DNA of 64,000 nt from Kitasatospora sp. NBC_01246. GTDB lineage: Bacteria > Actinomycetota > Actinomycetes > Streptomycetales > Streptomycetaceae. The position numbers and the translations under genes are program-made. The notes below the pieces were generated by a model. That model saw only the letters and a program-made list of their open reading frames with translations. It made no database searches and had not been told where the DNA came from. Positions 59,825 to 64,000 of this stretch are shown here, one piece after another; position 1 is the first letter of the stretch; each line of letters begins with the position of its first letter. The stretch spans positions 7,721,501 through 7,785,500 of the forward strand of contig NZ_CP108484.1 of the NCBI RefSeq assembly GCF_036226505.1. The letters run 5' to 3'.

Positions 59825-62800
59825 ATGACGACGCCGGACGAGCAGATCGTCAACGCACTTCGTGCCTCGCTGAAGGAGAACGCGCGGCTCCAGCAGGAGA
59901 ACCAGAAGCTCCTGGAGGCCCCTGCCGAGCCCATCGCCATCGTGTCGATGGCCTGCCGGTACGCGGGCGGGATCCGTACCCCCGAGGACCTCTGGCGGGT
60001 CGTCACCGACGGCACCGACGTGTACACCGCGTTCCCCGAGGACCGGGGCTGGGACCTCGAAGGCCTCTACCACCCGGACCCGGACAACCCCGGCACCACC
60101 TACGTCCGCGAGGGCGCGTTCCTGCACGACGCCGGCCAGTTCGACGCCGGGTTCTTCGGCATCTCGCCGCGCGAGGCGCTCGCCATGGACCCGCAGCAGC
60201 GGCAGCTGCTGGAGGTGTCCTGGGAGGCCCTGGAGCGGGCCGGCATCGCCCCGCACTCCGTCCGGGGCACCGACATCGGGGTGTTCGCCGGCATCGTGCA
60301 CCAGGACTACGCCCCGGACCTCAGCGGCTACGAGGGCTTCCTCAGCCTGGAGCGGGCCCTGGGCACCGCCGGCGGTGTCGCCTCCGGCCGGGTCGCCTAC
60401 TCGCTCGGGCTGGAGGGCCCGGCGGTCACCGTCGACACCATGTGCTCCTCGTCGCTGGTCGCCATCCACCTGGCCGCGCAGGCGCTGCGCCGCGGCGAGT
60501 GCTCGATGGCGCTGGCCGGCGGTGCGACCGTGATGTCGACCCCGGGCGGCTTCGTGGGCTTCGCCCGCCAGCGCGGCCTGGCCTTCGACGGCCGCTGCAA
60601 GTCCTACGCGGCCTGCGCCGACGGCTCCAGCTGGGCCGAGGGCGCCGGTGTCATCCTGCTGGAGAAGCTCTCCCGGGCCAGGGAGCTCGGCCACCGCGTG
60701 CTGGCGGTCGTCCGGGGCTCCGCGCTCAACCAGGACGGCGCCTCCAACGGTCTGACCGCGCCCAACGGCCCCGCCCAGCAGCGGGTCATCCGCAAGGCGC
60801 TGGACAGCGCCAACCTGTCCACGGGCGACATCGACATGGTCGAGGGCCACGGCACCGGCACCGTCCTCGGCGACCCGATCGAGGCGCAGGCGCTGCTGGC
60901 CACGTACGGGCAGGACCGCGTGGACGGCCGGGAACCGCTGCGGCTCGGCTCGGTCAAGTCGGTGATCGGCCACACCCAGGCGGCGTCCGGGGTCGCCGGT
61001 GTGATCAACATGGTGCAGGCGCTGCGGCACGGCGTGATGCCGGCCACCCGGCACGTCGACGCGCCCACCCCGCAGGTGGACTGGACGGCGGGCGCCGTCG
61101 AGCTGCTGACCGAGACCCGGCCCTGGCCGGAGACCGGGCGGCCGCGCCGGGCCGGGGTCTCCTCCTTCGGCGCCAGCGGCACCAACGCGCACCTGATCCT
61201 GGAGCAGGTTCCCGAGGACGAGCCCGCCCAGGCCGGGGCCGCGCCCGACGCCGTGGTGCCGCTGGTGGTCTCGGCGGCCTCCGAGGGGTCCCTGACGGGC
61301 CAGGCCGAGCGGCTGGTCTCCTTCCTCGACGCCGCGGAGGGGGTCTCCCTCGCCGGTGTGGCGGGGACGCTGGCCACCCGGCGCGCGGTGCTCGGCGAGC
61401 GGGCGGTGCTGGTGGCCGGTTCGCGGGACGAGGCGCTGGCCGGGCTGGCCGCGCTGGCCCGGGGCGAATCCGCCGCCGGGCTGGTGACGGGGAGCGCGAC
61501 CGGGGCGGGCAAGCTCGTCCTGGTCTTCCCGGGGCAGGGTTCGCAGTGGGTCGGCATGGGCCGTGAACTGCTGGACTCCTCCCCGGTGTTCGCCGCGCGC
61601 GTCGCGGAGTGCGCGGCGGCGCTGGAGCGCTGGGTGGACTGGTCGCTGGAGGACGTGCTGCGCGGCGAGGCCCCGGCCGAGCTGCTGGAGCGCGTCGACG
61701 TGCTCCAGCCGGCCAGCTTCGCGGTGATGGTCGGTCTGGCCGCCGTCTGGGCGTCCGTGGGCGTGCTGCCGGACGCGGTGGTCGGGCACTCCCAGGGCGA
61801 GATCGCGGCGGCCTGCGTGGCCGGTGCGCTGTCGCTGGAGGACGCCGCGCGGATCGTGGCGGTGCGCAGCCAGGTGATCGCGGGCAGCCTCGCCGGGCGC
61901 GGCGGGATGGCCTCGGTGGCGCTCTCCGAGACCGACGCCGTCGAGCGGCTGGAGCGCTGGGCGGACCGCGTCGAGGTCGCCGCCGTCAACGGCCCGGCGT
62001 CCGTGGTGGTCGCCGGTGACGCCGAGGCCCTCGACGAGGCCCTCGACGCGCTGGAGGACCAGGGCGTGCGGGTGCGGCGGATCGCGGTGGACTACGCCTC
62101 CCACTCCCGGCACGTCGAGGCGATCCAGGAGACCCTCGGCGAGGCCTTCGCGGACATCCGCAGCCAGGCCCCGCTGGTCCCGTTCTTCTCCACCGTCACC
62201 GGGGAGTGGATCGACGGGGCGGGCGTGCTGGACGGCGGGTACTGGTACCGCAACCTGCGCGGCCAGGTCCGCTTCGGCCCGGCGATCACCGCGCTGCTCG
62301 GCGCGGGCCACACCGTCTTCGTCGAGTCCAGCGCCCACCCGGTACTGGTCCAGCCGATCAGCGAGCTGGTGGACGCCGCCGACGCCTCGGCCGTGGTCAC
62401 CGGTTCGCTGCGGCGGGACGAGGGCGGCCCGCGCCGCCTGCTGACCTCGATGGCCGAACTCTTCGTCCGGGGCGTCGCCGTGGACTGGACCGGCCAGCTG
62501 CCGGCCGGGGCCGACACCGCCCTGGTCGACCTGCCGACCTACGCCTTCGACCACCAGCACTACTGGCTCCAGCTGACCGGATCGGCCACTGACGCCGCCT
62601 CGCTGGGCCTCACCGGCACCGACCACCCGCTGCTCGGGGCGGTGGTGCGGCTGCCGCAGTCGGACGGGCTGGTCTTCACCTCCCGGCTGTCACTGCGCAC
62701 CCACCCCTGGCTCGCCGACCACGCCATGCAGGGCGTGGTGATCGTCCCCGGCACCGTCTACGTCGACCTGGCGGTGCGCGCGGGCGACGAGTTCGGCTGC

Positions 62801-64000
62801 GGCATCCTCGAAGAGCTGGTCATCGAGGCCCCGCTGGTGCTGCCCGAGCAGGGCGGCGTGCGGGTCCAGGTCGCCGTCGGCGGCCCCGGCCCGACCGGCT
62901 CCCGCACGGTGGACGTCTACTCGCTGCGCGAGGACGCCGCCGGCGAGGACGGCGACGGCGAGTGGACCAGGCACGCGACCGGTCTGCTCTCGTCCGCCGC
63001 CCCGAGCGGCAGCACCACGCCCGCCGTGGACTTCGCCGCCTGGCCGCCGGCCGGCGCCGAGCCCGTGGAGATCGAGGACTTCTACACCGACCTGGTCGTC
63101 CGCGGCTACTCCTACGGCCCGGCGTTCCAGGGCCTGCGGGCGGTCTGGCGGCGCGGCGAGGAGCTCTTCGCCGAGGCCGTGCTGCCGCCGGAGCAGCGGG
63201 AGCACGCCGACCGGTTCGGGATCCACCCCGCCCTGCTGGACGCCGCCCTGCACACCAACGCGTTCACCAACCCGGAGGACGGCCGCAACGTGCTGCCGTT
63301 CGCCTGGAACGGGCTGGTGCTGCACGCGCTGGGCGCCTCCGCGCTGCGGGTGCGGGTCGCCCCCCGGGGTACCGACGCGCTGTCCTTCCAGGCCGCCGAC
63401 GAGGCCGGCGAGCTGGTCCTGACGATGGACTCGCTGGTCTCGCTGCCGGTCTCCGCCGAGCAGTTGGGCAGCGCGGCCGGCCAGGACGGCCGGGACTCGC
63501 TGTTCCGGGTCGAGTGGACCGGGCTGCCCGCGCCCGAGGGCGCCACGGCCGCGCCGGTCTGGGCCCCGCTGTCCGGACCGGAGGACGTGGCCGCGCTGGC
63601 CGACCGCGAGAGCGTGCCGGCGGTCGCCGTGCTGGACGCGACCGCGGCCGACGCCGAGGCCGACCCGCTGGAGCTCACCTGCCGGGTGCTGGCCGCGATC
63701 CAGGCCTGGACGGCCGCGCCGGGCCTGGCCGAGGCCCGCCTGGTGGTCGCCACCCGGGGCGCCGTCCCGGCCGGCGGCGAGGCCGCGGTGACCGACCCGG
63801 CCGGCGCCGCCGTCTGGGGCCTGGTCCGCGCCGCCCAGGCGGAGAACCCGGACCGGATCGTCCTGGTCGACCTCGACCCCGCCGCCGCGGCCGGGGCGGG
63901 AGCGGTCCTCGGGGCGGTGCTGGCCTCCGGCGAGCCGCAGGTCGCGGTGCGCGGCACGGCGCTCTCCGCCTCCCGCCTGGTGCGCGCCGACGCAGCCCCG
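59825..64000 (+). CDS. Second type I PKS, module 4 onward, cut by the window end
   Basis: 1392 codons are visible; there is no stop. ATG at 59825 follows ACGGAGGA. Residues 1-34 form a docking coiled coil (IVNALRASLKENARLQQENQ). The KS (36-469) has its cysteine (207) in DTMCSSSL instead of DTACSSSL and SVIGHTQAASG instead of SNIGHTQAAAG; EGHGTGT is intact. The AT has GHSQGEIAAA (Ser656) and YASH (757-760), so methylmalonyl. The DH is complete: HAMQGVVIVP from His966, YSYGPAFQGL, and Asp1139 in HPALLDAALH. The sequence stops inside the structural part of the next reductive domain, so ER and KR status is unknown. Confidence 0.93.
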   Translation, partial: MTTPDEQIVNALRASLKENARLQQENQKLLEAPAEPIAIVSMACRYAGGIRTPEDLWRVVTDGTDVYTAFPEDRGWDLEGLYHPDPDNPGTTYVREGAFLHDAGQFDAGFFGISPREALAMDPQQRQLLEVSWEALERAGIAPHSVRGTDIGVFAGIVHQDYAPDLSGYEGFLSLERALGTAGGVASGRVAYSLGLEGPAVTVDTMCSSSLVAIHLAAQALRRGECSMALAGGATVMSTPGGFVGFARQRGLAFDGRCKSYAACADGSSWAEGAGVILLEKLSRARELGHRVLAVVRGSALNQDGASNGLTAPNGPAQQRVIRKALDSANLSTGDIDMVEGHGTGTVLGDPIEAQALLATYGQDRVDGREPLRLGSVKSVIGHTQAASGVAGVINMVQALRHGVMPATRHVDAPTPQVDWTAGAVELLTETRPWPETGRPRRAGVSSFGASGTNAHLILEQVPEDEPAQAGAAPDAVVPLVVSAASEGSLTGQAERLVSFLDAAEGVSLAGVAGTLATRRAVLGERAVLVAGSRDEALAGLAALARGESAAGLVTGSATGAGKLVLVFPGQGSQWVGMGRELLDSSPVFAARVAECAAALERWVDWSLEDVLRGEAPAELLERVDVLQPASFAVMVGLAAVWASVGVLPDAVVGHSQGEIAAACVAGALSLEDAARIVAVRSQVIAGSLAGRGGMASVALSETDAVERLERWADRVEVAAVNGPASVVVAGDAEALDEALDALEDQGVRVRRIAVDYASHSRHVEAIQETLGEAFADIRSQAPLVPFFSTVTGEWIDGAGVLDGGYWYRNLRGQVRFGPAITALLGAGHTVFVESSAHPVLVQPISELVDAADASAVVTGSLRRDEGGPRRLLTSMAELFVRGVAVDWTGQLPAGADTALVDLPTYAFDHQHYWLQLTGSATDAASLGLTGTDHPLLGAVVRLPQSDGLVFTSRLSLRTHPWLADHAMQGVVIVPGTVYVDLAVRAGDEFGCGILEELVIEAPLVLPEQGGVRVQVAVGGPGPTGSRTVDVYSLREDAAGEDGDGEWTRHATGLLSSAAPSGSTTPAVDFAAWPPAGAEPVEIEDFYTDLVVRGYSYGPAFQGLRAVWRRGEELFAEAVLPPEQREHADRFGIHPALLDAALHTNAFTNPEDGRNVLPFAWNGLVLHALGASALRVRVAPRGTDALSFQAADEAGELVLTMDSLVSLPVSAEQLGSAAGQDGRDSLFRVEWTGLPAPEGATAAPVWAPLSGPEDVAALADRESVPAVAVLDATAADAEADPLELTCRVLAAIQAWTAAPGLAEARLVVATRGAVPAGGEAAVTDPAGAAVWGLVRAAQAENPDRIVLVDLDPAAAAGAGAVLGAVLASGEPQVAVRGTALSASRLVRADAAP

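Noticed and set aside
51298..60027. Second very long minus-strand frame opposite the PKS (about 2900 codons)
   Set aside because: Same antisense artefact; it runs across the gap between two PKS genes and contains no domain.

Overview
The window is very GC-rich actinobacterial DNA. Strong third-position GC bias, frequent GTG starts, secreted proteins with long Ser/Thr/Pro tails and families such as DUF5954, DUF6126, MocR, HxlR and SMI1/KNR4 point to a streptomycete (Streptomyces or Kitasatospora). No rRNA, tRNA, insertion sequence, integrase or CRISPR array was seen.

1-24.6 kb is accessory chromosome. It holds a partial DUF5954 gene, a secreted lytic transglycosylase, a 5'-truncated pqqB remnant, a lipoprotein, an MDR oxidoreductase divergent from an HxlR repressor, and two P-loop kinases. 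Two paralogous MarR-EamA efflux pairs follow (8.5-10.1 kb and 16.9-19.2 kb; the second also carries an NmrA-like reductase). Between and after them lie a zinc metallopeptidase, a small secreted protein, a secreted tripeptidyl aminopeptidase, an SMI1-like protein, an M20 peptidase, a methyltransferase divergent from a MocR regulator, a GH3 lipoprotein, a polysaccharide deacetylase and a small secreted protein. Several convergent gene pairs are separated by perfect hairpin terminators.

24.7-37.9 kb starts with an ArsR regulator and a DUF6126 peptide. It then holds one continuous reading frame joining a cytochrome P450 to a class I terpene synthase (25347-27881, minus strand), the most unusual single gene here. 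Next come an HPF-like ribosome hibernation protein, an SMI1 protein, an FAD monooxygenase, a large secreted metalloprotease with fibronectin and ricin-type domains, a surface protein, galE and a decayed endonuclease/phosphatase-family gene.

38.9 kb to the end is the left edge of a modular type I polyketide cluster. It consists of a LuxR-type regulator with a TTA codon, an azoreductase-like flavoprotein, a P450, a 5694-residue PKS (acyl-CoA ligase, inactive KR-like domain and ACP, then three modules) and the start of a second PKS, cut by the window end. Visible specificity motifs give methylmalonate, malonate, methylmalonate, methylmalonate. Module 1 has an active B-type KR, module 2 has no KR, module 3 has a KR lacking its catalytic tyrosine, and module 4 has an intact DH. 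The predicted early chain is starter-CH(OH)-CH(CH3)-CO-CH2-CO-CH(CH3)-, a 1,3-diketone with a hydroxyl placed to close a dihydropyranone. The final product cannot be named from this window.

Three themes recur: regulator-plus-effector divergent pairs with readable operators, short perfect tandem repeats in intergenic DNA, and gene remnants (pqqB, an endonuclease/phosphatase gene, two tail fragments) that suggest an actively rearranging accessory region.
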